From: Azospirillum brasilense
GTDB taxonomy: Bacteria > Pseudomonadota > Alphaproteobacteria > Azospirillales > Azospirillaceae
Assembly (NCBI RefSeq): GCF_007827815.1
Contig: NZ_VITH01000008.1
Location: forward strand, 62,001 to 126,000
Length of the DNA: 64,000 nt
Reading direction: 5' to 3'
Shown: in pieces, positions 15,385-25,846 of the stretch
Layout of the letters: each line of letters begins with the position of its first letter
Numbering within the stretch: the stretch's first letter is position 1
The notes under the pieces: model-generated
Database searches by the model: none
The model's input: only the letters and a program-made list of their open reading frames with translations
What the model was told of the DNA's origin: nothing
Made by a program: the position numbers and the translations under genes

Positions 15385-17481
15385 TCATGCCGGGGCGCTG
15401 GTCCGACCCAGGCGGCGCAGACGGTGGCGCTGCCACAGCAGGAAGGCCGCCGTCATGACGAAGCCGGCCTCGTCCGTCACGGGCAGGGACAGGACAAACA
15501 GGAAAGCCGCCGCCGCCGCGAACACCCGCTCCGCCCAGTTCATTGGCGTCCAGAAATACCCGATGGTCGCCGCGCCCCACAGGCCGATGGAAATCAGCGC
15601 CTTGAACAGGACGTAGGCCACGGCCAGCGGGTCGTCGGTCTGGAGCATCAGCGCCGGGTCGTACACCGCCATGAAGGGCACGACGTAGCCCGCCATGGCG
15701 ACGCGTGTGGCGATCCAGCCGATCTCCATGTGCCCGGCCCGGCAGATGGACGAGGCGGCCAGCGCCGCCAGCGCCACCGGCGGGGTCAGGTCCGCCATGA
15801 TGCCGAAGTAGAAGACGAACATGTGCGAGACGATCAGCGGCACGCCCATCTGCAAAAGGGCCGGCGCCGCGATGGCCGCGGTGATGATGTAGTTCGCCGT
15901 GGTCGGCAGGCCGGTGCCCAGAACGATGCAGGCCAGCATGGTCAGCAGCAGCGCGATCAGCAGATTGCCGCCCGACAGGTCCATGATGGTGGAGGCGAAG
16001 CTGGAGGCCAGCCCGGTCAGGGTCAGGATGCCGATCAGCACGCCCACCAGCGCGCAGGCCACGCCCACCCCCACGGCGTTCTTGGCGCCGTCGGCGAGGC
16101 TCTGCACCAGCAGCGCCAGCGTCTCCCGCCCGCCCTTCAGCGCCAGACAGGGCAGGACCAGCAGGCCGACGATGGCGAAGGCCAGATGCTCCGTCCGCAG
16201 CCCCATCCGCCACAGCGCTGCGGCGATGAGGCCAAGGACGACCCAGAAACCGACCCGCAGCACCGTCGTGCCGATGAAGCCGACGATCCGCGTGCCGAGG
16301 ATCAGCGCGACGGTCAGGGCGATGCCGATCACCCCGGCGAACAGCGGCGTGAAGCCGGAGAACAGGAGGTAGACCAGCGCCGCCAGGGGCAGGATCAGGT
16401 ACCAGCTCTCCTTCAGCGCGCCGAGGACGCTGGGGCATTGGTCCTTCGGCAGGCCGACGAGGTTGTGCTTGCCGGCCTCCAGATGGACCATCCAGAAGGC
16501 GCTGCCGAAATAGAGGATGGCCGGGATCGCCGCGGCGATGGCGATGTCGCTGAAGGGGACGCCGATGGTCTCCGCCATGATGAAGGCGGCCGCCCCCATG
16601 ACCGGCGGCATGATCTGCCCGCCCATGCTGGCCGTCGCCTCCACCGCCCCGGCGAAGGCCGGGCGGTAGCCGAAGCGCATCATCAGGGGAATCGTGAACT
16701 GGCCGGTGGTCAGCACGTTTGCCACGCCCGAGCCGTTGATCGTCCCCATGAAGCCGGACGAGATGACCGCCACCTTCGCCGGCCCGCCCTTGGCATGGCC
16801 GACGAGGCCGAGCGACACGTCGTTGAACAGCTTGATCATGCCGGCGCGCTCCAGGAAGGCGCCGAACAGGATGAACAGGAAGATGAAGGTCGCGGAGACG
16901 AAGGTGGGCGTGCCGTAGATGCCCTCCGTTGAGAGGTACAGGTTGTCGATCACCTGGTCGACGTCGTAGCCGCGGTGGGCCAGCCCGAAGGGCAGATGGC
17001 GCCCGAACAGCGCGTAGGGGATGAAGACGCCGCACATGATCGGCAACGCCCACCCCATGATGCGCCGCGCCGCCTCGAACACCAGGGCGATGGTCAGCGC
17101 GCCGACGATCAGGTCCGTGGTGTTCGGGTCGCCGGCCCGCTGGATGAGATCGACCTCGAAAACGTAATGGTAGAGGCCGAGCGCGAACGCGCCCAGGCCA
17201 AGCAGCCAGTCGTACCAGGGAACGCTGCGCCGTTCAGCCTCCTGCCGGAAGCCGAACAGCGTGAAGGTCATCAGCAGCAGGAAGCCGACATGGACCGACC
17301 GCACGACCATGCTGGACAGCGGGTTGAAGGCCGCCGTCCAGATCTGGAACAGCGAGAAGGCGACGGCGATGGCGAAGACGGCCTTGCCCGCCACGCCTTC
17401 GAAGGCCACGACCGTGGAGGGGTTCTCACGGTCGATGGCTTGGCGGATTTTGTTGTCCGCCTCTTGGGGGGATGCGCTCAT
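15385..17481 (-). CDS. TRAP transporter fused permease (4TM/12TM)
   Basis: 698-aa inner-membrane protein joining the small DctQ-like and large DctM-like TRAP subunits, the form used with TAXI binding proteins. About 16-18 hydrophobic segments are visible. Characteristic stretches are GAFLERAGMIKLFNDVSLGLVGHAKGGPAKVAVISSGFMGTINGSGVANVLTTG near 210-260 and GLPTTANYIITAAIAAPALLQMGVPLIVSHMFVFYFGIMADLTPPVALAA near 525-575. It takes up organic anions using an ion gradient; the solute is unknown. It follows the TAXI gene by 31 nt and precedes the DUF1850 gene. It lies divergent to a molybdenum-hydroxylase operon. Confidence 0.93.
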   Translation of the reverse strand: MSASPQEADNKIRQAIDRENPSTVVAFEGVAGKAVFAIAVAFSLFQIWTAAFNPLSSMVVRSVHVGFLLLMTFTLFGFRQEAERRSVPWYDWLLGLGAFALGLYHYVFEVDLIQRAGDPNTTDLIVGALTIALVFEAARRIMGWALPIMCGVFIPYALFGRHLPFGLAHRGYDVDQVIDNLYLSTEGIYGTPTFVSATFIFLFILFGAFLERAGMIKLFNDVSLGLVGHAKGGPAKVAVISSGFMGTINGSGVANVLTTGQFTIPLMMRFGYRPAFAGAVEATASMGGQIMPPVMGAAAFIMAETIGVPFSDIAIAAAIPAILYFGSAFWMVHLEAGKHNLVGLPKDQCPSVLGALKESWYLILPLAALVYLLFSGFTPLFAGVIGIALTVALILGTRIVGFIGTTVLRVGFWVVLGLIAAALWRMGLRTEHLAFAIVGLLVLPCLALKGGRETLALLVQSLADGAKNAVGVGVACALVGVLIGILTLTGLASSFASTIMDLSGGNLLIALLLTMLACIVLGTGLPTTANYIITAAIAAPALLQMGVPLIVSHMFVFYFGIMADLTPPVALAALAASSICRAGHMEIGWIATRVAMAGYVVPFMAVYDPALMLQTDDPLAVAYVLFKALISIGLWGAATIGYFWTPMNWAERVFAAAAAFLFVLSLPVTDEAGFVMTAAFLLWQRHRLRRLGRTSAPA

Positions 17482-17512
17482 CGCACGGGGGTTCCGGGAC
17501 GACGCGGCGCGC

Positions 17513-18451
17513 TTACATCAGGCCCTTTTCCTTGTAGAACTTCTCCGCCCCCGGATGCAGCGGCACCGGCGACTGGATGGTGGTGGCGTCCAGCTTGATC
17601 TGCTTGGCGGCGGCGTGGGCCGCACCCATCGCGTCGAGATTCTCGAACATCGCCTTGGTCATCGCGTAGACCGCGTCGTCCGACACGCCGGAATGGGTGA
17701 CCAGCAGGTTGCGCACCGCCGCGGTCGGCACCGGCTCGCTCTGGCCGCTGTAGCTGTTGGCCGGGATGGTCTCGGCGATGTAGGCGGGATCACCGACCTT
17801 CTGGATGACGTCGGCCGGGATCGACACGATGGTGATGTCCTGCGAGGTCGCCAGATCCTTGATCGCCGCCACGCCAAGGCCGGCGGAGATCAGGGTCGCG
17901 TCGAGCTGCCGGTTCTTGATCAGGTCCACCGATTCGGCAAAGGGCAGATACTCGGTCTTGGCGAAGTCCTTGTAGCCCAGCCCGGCGGCGGCGAAGATCG
18001 CGCGGGCGTTCAGCTCCGTTCCCGACTTCGGCGCGCCGACCGACACGCGCTTGCCCTTCAGGTCGGCCAGCGTCTTAACGCCGGAATCCTTGCTCGCCAC
18101 GATCTGAATGTAGTTGGGGTAGATGGCGGCGACGGTGCGCAGCTTGGTCAGCTTGCTCTTGAAGCCGGCCTCCTCGTCGCCCTTCCAGGCTCCGCTCAGC
18201 GAATCGCCGAGCGAGAAGGCGATCTCGCCGCGCTCCGACTGGAGGAGGTTCAGGTTCTCCACCGACGCCTTGGTGGCCTGGACCGTGACCTTCGCCCCCG
18301 GAATGGCCTTGCCGTAGATGCCGGACAGCGCGACGCCCAGCGGGTAATAGACGCCGCTGGTGCCGCCGGTCAGGACAGTGACGAACTGCTCGGCCTGGGC
18401 CGGCAGCGCGGTGAGCATGCAGACGCCGACCGCGGCCAGGAAACGTTTCAT
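17513..18451 (-). CDS. TAXI family TRAP transporter solute-binding protein
   Basis: 312-aa periplasmic binding protein with signal peptide MKRFLAAVGVCMLTALPAQA (cut after QAE or QA). Family landmarks are FVTVLTGGTSGVYYPLG near residue 23, LSGAWKGDEEAGFKSKLTKLRTVAAIYPNYIQIV near 84, and KGKRVSVGAPKSGTELNARAIF near 130. It captures the solute for the fused permease encoded next. The 319-bp spacer to the divergent hydroxylase operon carries both promoters, so coregulation is plausible. The ligand is not predictable from sequence alone. Confidence 0.92.
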   Translation of the reverse strand: MKRFLAAVGVCMLTALPAQAEQFVTVLTGGTSGVYYPLGVALSGIYGKAIPGAKVTVQATKASVENLNLLQSERGEIAFSLGDSLSGAWKGDEEAGFKSKLTKLRTVAAIYPNYIQIVASKDSGVKTLADLKGKRVSVGAPKSGTELNARAIFAAAGLGYKDFAKTEYLPFAESVDLIKNRQLDATLISAGLGVAAIKDLATSQDITIVSIPADVIQKVGDPAYIAETIPANSYSGQSEPVPTAAVRNLLVTHSGVSDDAVYAMTKAMFENLDAMGAAHAAAKQIKLDATTIQSPVPLHPGAEKFYKEKGLM

Positions 18452-18770
18452 ACTTCTGCCCTCCCAAAAGGCTGTCCGTTGCGGATCGTTCGTAAGACGC
18501 TTTGGTTTGCGTCGGATTGTTGGCTATCCTAACTTGTGGTCGGTGGGTCCGCCAGTCCGTAGGAACCGATAGACGCGCGGCGGTTCGGCACAAGCCCTCT
18601 CCCTTCGGAGGAGGCCGAACGGCGTCTTGACCGGATAGGACGGCGCGCCCCTATCCTTGTTCCGGTTGGTCCTGCACCACACTTTATCCCGCAGATCTGG
18701 AAGTACCGTCGAAAGAAGCGTCGCGAAGGTCGGGGCAACAGAACGTCACCAATCAATGGGAGGACAGCGG
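18452..18770. promoter_or_regulatory. Divergent promoter region between TAXI-TRAP and Mo-hydroxylase operons
   Basis: A 319-bp gene-free spacer. It contains an inverted repeat GGAACCG (18562-18568) / CGGTTC (18581-18586), which also fits the alphaproteobacterial EcfG pattern GGAAC-N16-GTT on the plus strand. This is followed by a hairpin with outer arms GTTCGGC/GCCGAAC and inner CCTCTCC/GGAGGAGG at about 18583-18618. Either the dyad is an operator for a regulator encoded elsewhere or the match is an EcfG promoter; sequence does not decide. Confidence 0.35.
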
Positions 18771-19268
<498 letters not shown>

Positions 19269-19305
19269 CGGGCGGAAGCAAGGCTCACATGGGAGGAACA
19301 CGAAG

Positions 19306-21696
<2,391 letters not shown>

Positions 21697-21711
21697 GAGG
21701 GAGGAGACATC

Positions 21712-22506
21712 ATGTACGCCTTCACCTATCACCGCCCCAAGAGCGTCGCCGACGCCGTCGCCCTGCAGGGCCGGTTCGAGGACCCGAAGCTGCTGGGCGG
21801 CGGGCAGACGCTCCTGCCGACTCTCAAGCAGCGCCTCGCCCGGCCGAGCGATCTGATCGACCTCGGCCAGATCCCGGAGCTTCAGGGCATCCGGGAGGAG
21901 GCCGGCGGCCTGACCGTCGGCGCCTTCACTCGCCACGCCCAGGTCGCCCATTCCGACGTCGTGCAGCGCGTCATCCCGGCGCTGGCCAGCCTCGCCGAGG
22001 GCATCGGCGACCGGCAGGTGCGCAACATGGGCACGCTCGGCGGGTCGATCTGCAACGCCGACCCCTCGGCCGACTACCCGGCCGCGGTCGTCGCGCTGAA
22101 GGCCACGGTGCGGACCGACCGTCGGGAGATCGCGGGCGACGACTTCTTCACCGGCATGTTCGAGACGGCGCTTGAGCCCGGCGAGATTGTCACCGCTGTG
22201 CATTTCCAGACGCCCGACAAGGCCGCCTACGCCAAGTTCCGCAACCCGGCCAGCCGTTACGCCATCGTCGGCGTTTTCGTGGCCGTGTTCGGCAGCGAAG
22301 TCCGCGTGGCGGTGACCGGCGCCGGCCCGTCCGTCTTCCGGGCGGACGACATGGAGGCGACTCTGGCCCAGGACTTCCGCGCCGACGCCCTGAACGGCGC
22401 GTCGGTGTCGGCGGACGGGCTGAACGCCGACATCCACGCCAGCGCCGACTACCGCGCCCATCTGGTGCGGGTGATGGCGCGGCGCGCGGTCGAGGCGTGT
22501 GGGTAA
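21712..22506 (+). CDS. Molybdenum hydroxylase FAD-binding medium subunit (CoxM-like)
   Basis: 264 aa. FAD-binding contacts are recognisable in LLGGGQTLLPTLKQRLARP near residue 30 and IGDRQVRNMGTLGGSICNADPSADYPAA near 99-126; the C-terminal domain is the CO_deh_flav_C type. It takes electrons from the Fe-S subunit and hands them to an acceptor. It starts 15 nt after the large subunit stop, with GGGAGGAGAC before the ATG. It is followed by an extragenic palindromic repeat and then accessory genes. Confidence 0.93.
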   Translation: MYAFTYHRPKSVADAVALQGRFEDPKLLGGGQTLLPTLKQRLARPSDLIDLGQIPELQGIREEAGGLTVGAFTRHAQVAHSDVVQRVIPALASLAEGIGDRQVRNMGTLGGSICNADPSADYPAAVVALKATVRTDRREIAGDDFFTGMFETALEPGEIVTAVHFQTPDKAAYAKFRNPASRYAIVGVFVAVFGSEVRVAVTGAGPSVFRADDMEATLAQDFRADALNGASVSADGLNADIHASADYRAHLVRVMARRAVEACG

Positions 22507-22513
22507 CCGTCTT

Positions 22514-22648
22514 CCCTCTCCCGCCCCGGGAGAGGGTGGCGCGAAGCGCCGGGTGAGGGTACCGTCGAGGATCGGTGCCGTACGCTTGTCGGCACCCTCA
22601 CCCTTCCCACGTCGTGGGCCCCTTCCCTCTCCCGGGGCGGGAGAGGGA
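22514..22648. repeat. Extragenic palindromic repeat (CCCTCTCCC / GGGAGAGGG type)
   Basis: Both ends of the spacer between the hydroxylase structural and accessory genes carry the palindrome CCCTCTCCCGCCCCGGGAGA or its variant (22514-22536 and 22625-22647). The interior has GGGTGAGGGT and ACCCTCACCC arms, so the whole 135 bp folds into one long nested hairpin. Repeats of this kind recur in GC-rich proteobacterial genomes as REP/BIME-like elements. Only one copy occurs in this window. Confidence 0.7.
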
Positions 22649-22674
22649 ATTTTCCCGCTGGATGACGGATTGTC

Positions 22675-23598
22675 ATGCCCAACACCCTCCCCGCTTCCGT
22701 CGATGACACGCTGGACCTGCTGCGGCGGGGGAACTACGTCGCCGACCGCTCGCTGGCAACGGCGCTGTACCTCGCCTTGAAGCTGCGGCGTCCGCTGTTT
22801 CTGGAGGGCGAGGCCGGGGTCGGCAAGACCGAGATCGCCAAGGTGCTGTCCGCCACGCTGGGCCGGCGCCTGCTGCGGCTGCAATGCTACGAGGGGCTGG
22901 ACGTCGCCGCGGCGGTCTACGAGTGGAACTACGCCCGGCAGATGATGGAGATCCGGCTGGCCGAGGCGTCGGGCGACCGCGACCGGGAGGCGCTCGGCGC
23001 CGATCTCTTCTCCGAACGCTTCCTGATCAAACGCCCGCTGCTCCAGGCGCTGGAACCCGATCCGGCCGGGGCGCCAGTCCTGCTGATCGACGAGCTGGAC
23101 CGCACCGACGAGCCGTTCGAAGCCTACCTGCTCGAAATCCTCTCCGACTTCCAAGTCTCGATTCCGGAGTTCGGAACCGTCACGGCACCGGAGCCGCCCA
23201 TCGTCATCCTGACCTCCAACCGCACCCGCGAGATTCACGACGCGCTGAAGCGGCGCTGCTTCTACCACTGGGTCGATTACCCCAACGCCGAGCGCGAGCG
23301 CGCGATCCTGGCCGTGAAGGCGCCGGAAGCCGACGCACGGCTGGCCGCCCAGGTCGTCGGCGTCGTCCAGAGCCTGCGCGGGATGGACCTCTACAAGGCG
23401 CCGGGCGTGGCCGAGACGCTGGACTGGGCGCAGGCGCTGGTCGAGCTGAACCAGTTGGAGCTTGAGCCTTCGGTCATCAACGACACGCTGGGCACGCTGC
23501 TGAAGTACCAGGACGACATCGCCCGCATCCAGGGCAGCGAGGCCGCGCGCATCCTGGCCCAGGTCAAGACGGAACTCGCCGCCTCCACGGCGCGGTGA
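22675..23598 (+). CDS. MoxR-family AAA ATPase (CoxD-like)
   Basis: 307-aa AAA+ ATPase. Walker A GEAGVGKTEIAK is near residue 45, Walker B VLLIDELDRTDEPFEAYLLE near 136, sensor-1 ILTSNRTREIHDALKRRCFYHWVDYP near 178-203. CoxD acts with CoxE and CoxF to insert sulfur and copper into the CO dehydrogenase active site in Oligotropha; for form II enzymes an analogous maturation chaperone role is inferred. It lies 6 nt upstream of the CoxE-like gene. The start ATG is preceded by a weak ribosome-binding site, after the palindromic repeat. Confidence 0.9.
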   Translation: MPNTLPASVDDTLDLLRRGNYVADRSLATALYLALKLRRPLFLEGEAGVGKTEIAKVLSATLGRRLLRLQCYEGLDVAAAVYEWNYARQMMEIRLAEASGDRDREALGADLFSERFLIKRPLLQALEPDPAGAPVLLIDELDRTDEPFEAYLLEILSDFQVSIPEFGTVTAPEPPIVILTSNRTREIHDALKRRCFYHWVDYPNAERERAILAVKAPEADARLAAQVVGVVQSLRGMDLYKAPGVAETLDWAQALVELNQLELEPSVINDTLGTLLKYQDDIARIQGSEAARILAQVKTELAASTAR

Positions 23599-23604
23599 GC
23601 GGCC

Positions 23605-24804
23605 ATGCAAGGCGGCCTCGCCATCAACCTGATGCATTTCGCCCGCGCGCTGCGGGCGGCGGGGCTGCCGGTCGGACCGGGCAAGCTGCTCCAGGCCGTC
23701 GAAGCGGTGGAGGCGGTGGGGATCGGCAACCGGGCGGACTTCTACTGGGCGCTGCACGCCGTCTTCGTGAACCGGCGCGACCAGCGCGAGGTCTTCGATC
23801 AGGCCTTCCACGTCTTCTGGCGCAATCCGGACATCCTGAAGCGGATGATGGGGCTGATGCTGCCGACCATCCGCACGGAGTCACCGGACACCCAGGACCC
23901 GCTGTCCCGCCGCGTCGCCGACGCGCTGCGCGGCACCGCGCCGGAGGCGGAGGGGCCGGAGAAGTCGGAGATCGAGGTGGACGCCTCCTTCACCGTTTCG
24001 GCCCAGGAACGGTTGCAGGAGAAGGATTTCGAGAAGATGTCGGCGGCGGAGATGGCCGAGGCCAAGCGGATGCTCGCCCGCATCGCTCTGCCGGTGGCCG
24101 AGGTGACGACCCGCCGCCATCGCCCCGACCCGCGGGGGCCGCGCGTGGACCCGCGGGCGACGCTGCGGCGGATGCTGCGCTCCGGCGGCGATCTGGCCGA
24201 TCTGGCGCGGCGCAGCCGCCGCACGCGCCCGCCGCCGCTGGTCGTGCTGTGCGACATCTCCGGCTCCATGACGCGCTATTCGCGGATGCTGCTGCATTTC
24301 ATGCACGCGCTCAGCAACGACCGCGATCGGGTGCACAGCTTCGTCTTCGGCACCCGCCTGACCAACATCACCCGCCATCTGCGGCACAAGGACGTCGACG
24401 TGGCGCTGGACGCCGTGTCGGCGGCGGTGGCGGACTGGTCGGGAGGAACGCGCATCGGGACGGCGCTGCACGCCTTCAACCGGACCTGGGCGCGCCGGGT
24501 CCTCGGCCAGGGGGCGGTGGTTCTGCTCATCACCGACGGGCTGGACCGGGATGCCGGAGAAGGTCTTGCGGCGGAGGCCGAACGGCTGCACAAGAGCTGC
24601 CGCCGACTGGTCTGGCTGAACCCGCTCTTGCGGTGGGAGGGGTTCGCACCAAAATCCAGCGGTATCCGGGCCTTGTTGCCGCATGTGGACGACTTCCGCC
24701 CGGTCCACAACCTGAACAGTCTGGCCGGGCTCGCCGACGCGCTGAACCGCGACGGGCCGCGACGGGCCGAAAGCCTGCGCAAGTGGCTGAAGGAGGCCGC
24801 ATGA
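23605..24804 (+). CDS. CoxE-like von Willebrand A protein
   Basis: 399 aa. The N-terminal half is helical and charged. The C-terminal vWA domain has the MIDAS motif VVLCDISGSMTRYSRMLLHFMH near residue 212 and DWSGGTRIGTALHAFN near 279. CoxE partners with the MoxR ATPase in maturation of molybdenum hydroxylases. The stop overlaps the next gene's ATG (ATGA), so translation is coupled. The start is ATG 23605, seven nt after coxD's stop. Confidence 0.9.
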   Translation: MQGGLAINLMHFARALRAAGLPVGPGKLLQAVEAVEAVGIGNRADFYWALHAVFVNRRDQREVFDQAFHVFWRNPDILKRMMGLMLPTIRTESPDTQDPLSRRVADALRGTAPEAEGPEKSEIEVDASFTVSAQERLQEKDFEKMSAAEMAEAKRMLARIALPVAEVTTRRHRPDPRGPRVDPRATLRRMLRSGGDLADLARRSRRTRPPPLVVLCDISGSMTRYSRMLLHFMHALSNDRDRVHSFVFGTRLTNITRHLRHKDVDVALDAVSAAVADWSGGTRIGTALHAFNRTWARRVLGQGAVVLLITDGLDRDAGEGLAAEAERLHKSCRRLVWLNPLLRWEGFAPKSSGIRALLPHVDDFRPVHNLNSLAGLADALNRDGPRRAESLRKWLKEAA

Positions 24805-25115
24805 GGGACGATATTCTGGAGCAGGCCGCGGGCTGGCGCGCGGAGGGCCGCAAGGTCGCCCTGGCGACGGTGGTCGCCACCTGGGGGTCCTCCCCCCGCC
24901 CGGTGGGCAGCCAGATGGCCGTGGACGACGCCGGTTCGATGATCGGCTCCGTCTCCGGCGGCTGCATCGAGGGGGCCGTCGTGCACGAGGCGCGCAAGAC
25001 CATGGAGGATGGTGAGCCGAGGATGATCTCGTTCGGGGTCAGCAACGAAATGGCCTGGGAGGTCGGGCTGGCCTGCGGCGGCCGGGTGCAGGTCTATGTC
25101 GAGGCCGTGGAATGA
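24801..25115 (+). CDS. XdhC/CoxI N-terminal domain protein
   Basis: 104 aa covering only the XdhC_CoxI domain: ALATVVATWGSSPRPVGSQMAVDDAGSMIGSVSGGCIEGAVVHEA near residues 21-65, ending QVYVEAVE. XdhC proteins bind and sulfurate the Mo cofactor before insertion into the hydroxylase. Here the usual Rossmann half is absent and is supplied by the next gene, which overlaps by 4 nt. The true start is the ATG overlapping the CoxE stop; upstream in-frame sequence is a shadow. Confidence 0.88.
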   Translation: MRDDILEQAAGWRAEGRKVALATVVATWGSSPRPVGSQMAVDDAGSMIGSVSGGCIEGAVVHEARKTMEDGEPRMISFGVSNEMAWEVGLACGGRVQVYVEAVE

Positions 25116-25831
25116 AGCGCGACATCACCGAACGGCTGCTCGCCGCCCGCAAGGCCGGGCGTCCCGTGGCCCTGGTCACCGACCTCGGTACCGGCCTGCA
25201 GACGCTGGTCTACGAGGACGCCATCCACGGCGGCTTCGGGCTGGAGGACGATCTTCTGGAGGAGGTGCGGGAGCGGCTGCGCCAGGATCGGTCCGGCCTC
25301 ATCGCCGATTTGGAGGAGGAGGATGAGGACGGCGTCCAGCTGTTCGTCCAGACCCACAACCCGCCGCTGCGGCTGCTGGTGGTCGGCGCCGTGCACATCG
25401 CCCAGGCGCTGGCCCCGCTCGCCGCGCTGACCGGCTACGCCGTCACGGTGATCGACCCGCGCGGCTCCTTCGCCACGGAATCGCGCTTTCCCGGCGTCGC
25501 CCTGCATGAGTCCTGGCCGGACGAGGCGCTGTCCGCTCTGGCGATCGACAACCGCACCGCCGTGGTGACCCTGACCCACGATCCCAAGCTGGACGACCCG
25601 GCGCTGCTGGTGGCTCTGCGCTCCCCGGCCTTCTACGTCGGCTCGCTCGGCAGCAGGCGCACCCACGCCAAGCGGCTGGAGCGGCTGAAGGAGCAAGGCG
25701 TGACCGACGCGGAGCTGGCGCGCATCCACGCCCCGGTCGGGTTGGACATCGGCGCCGTGACCCCGGCGGAAATCGCCCTGTCGGTCATGGCCCAGATCAC
25801 CGCCGTGCGGCGCAAGGCCGGCGCGGCCTGA
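25112..25831 (+). CDS. XdhC family protein with Rossmann C-terminal domain
   Basis: 239 aa. A short degenerate XdhC_CoxI region (AARKAGRPVALVTDLGTGLQTLVYED) is followed by an acidic linker (DLEEEDEDG near residue 68). The XdhC_C Rossmann domain follows, with RLLVVGAVHIAQALAPLAALTGYAVTVIDPR near 90 and AFYVGSLGSRRTHAKRLERL near 172-190. It should act with the preceding protein as a split XdhC factor in Mo-cofactor sulfuration or delivery. It is coupled to both neighbours by tight spacing. Confidence 0.88.
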   Translation: MKRDITERLLAARKAGRPVALVTDLGTGLQTLVYEDAIHGGFGLEDDLLEEVRERLRQDRSGLIADLEEEDEDGVQLFVQTHNPPLRLLVVGAVHIAQALAPLAALTGYAVTVIDPRGSFATESRFPGVALHESWPDEALSALAIDNRTAVVTLTHDPKLDDPALLVALRSPAFYVGSLGSRRTHAKRLERLKEQGVTDAELARIHAPVGLDIGAVTPAEIALSVMAQITAVRRKAGAA

Positions 25832-25846
25832 CAGGAGTTCATCAGC

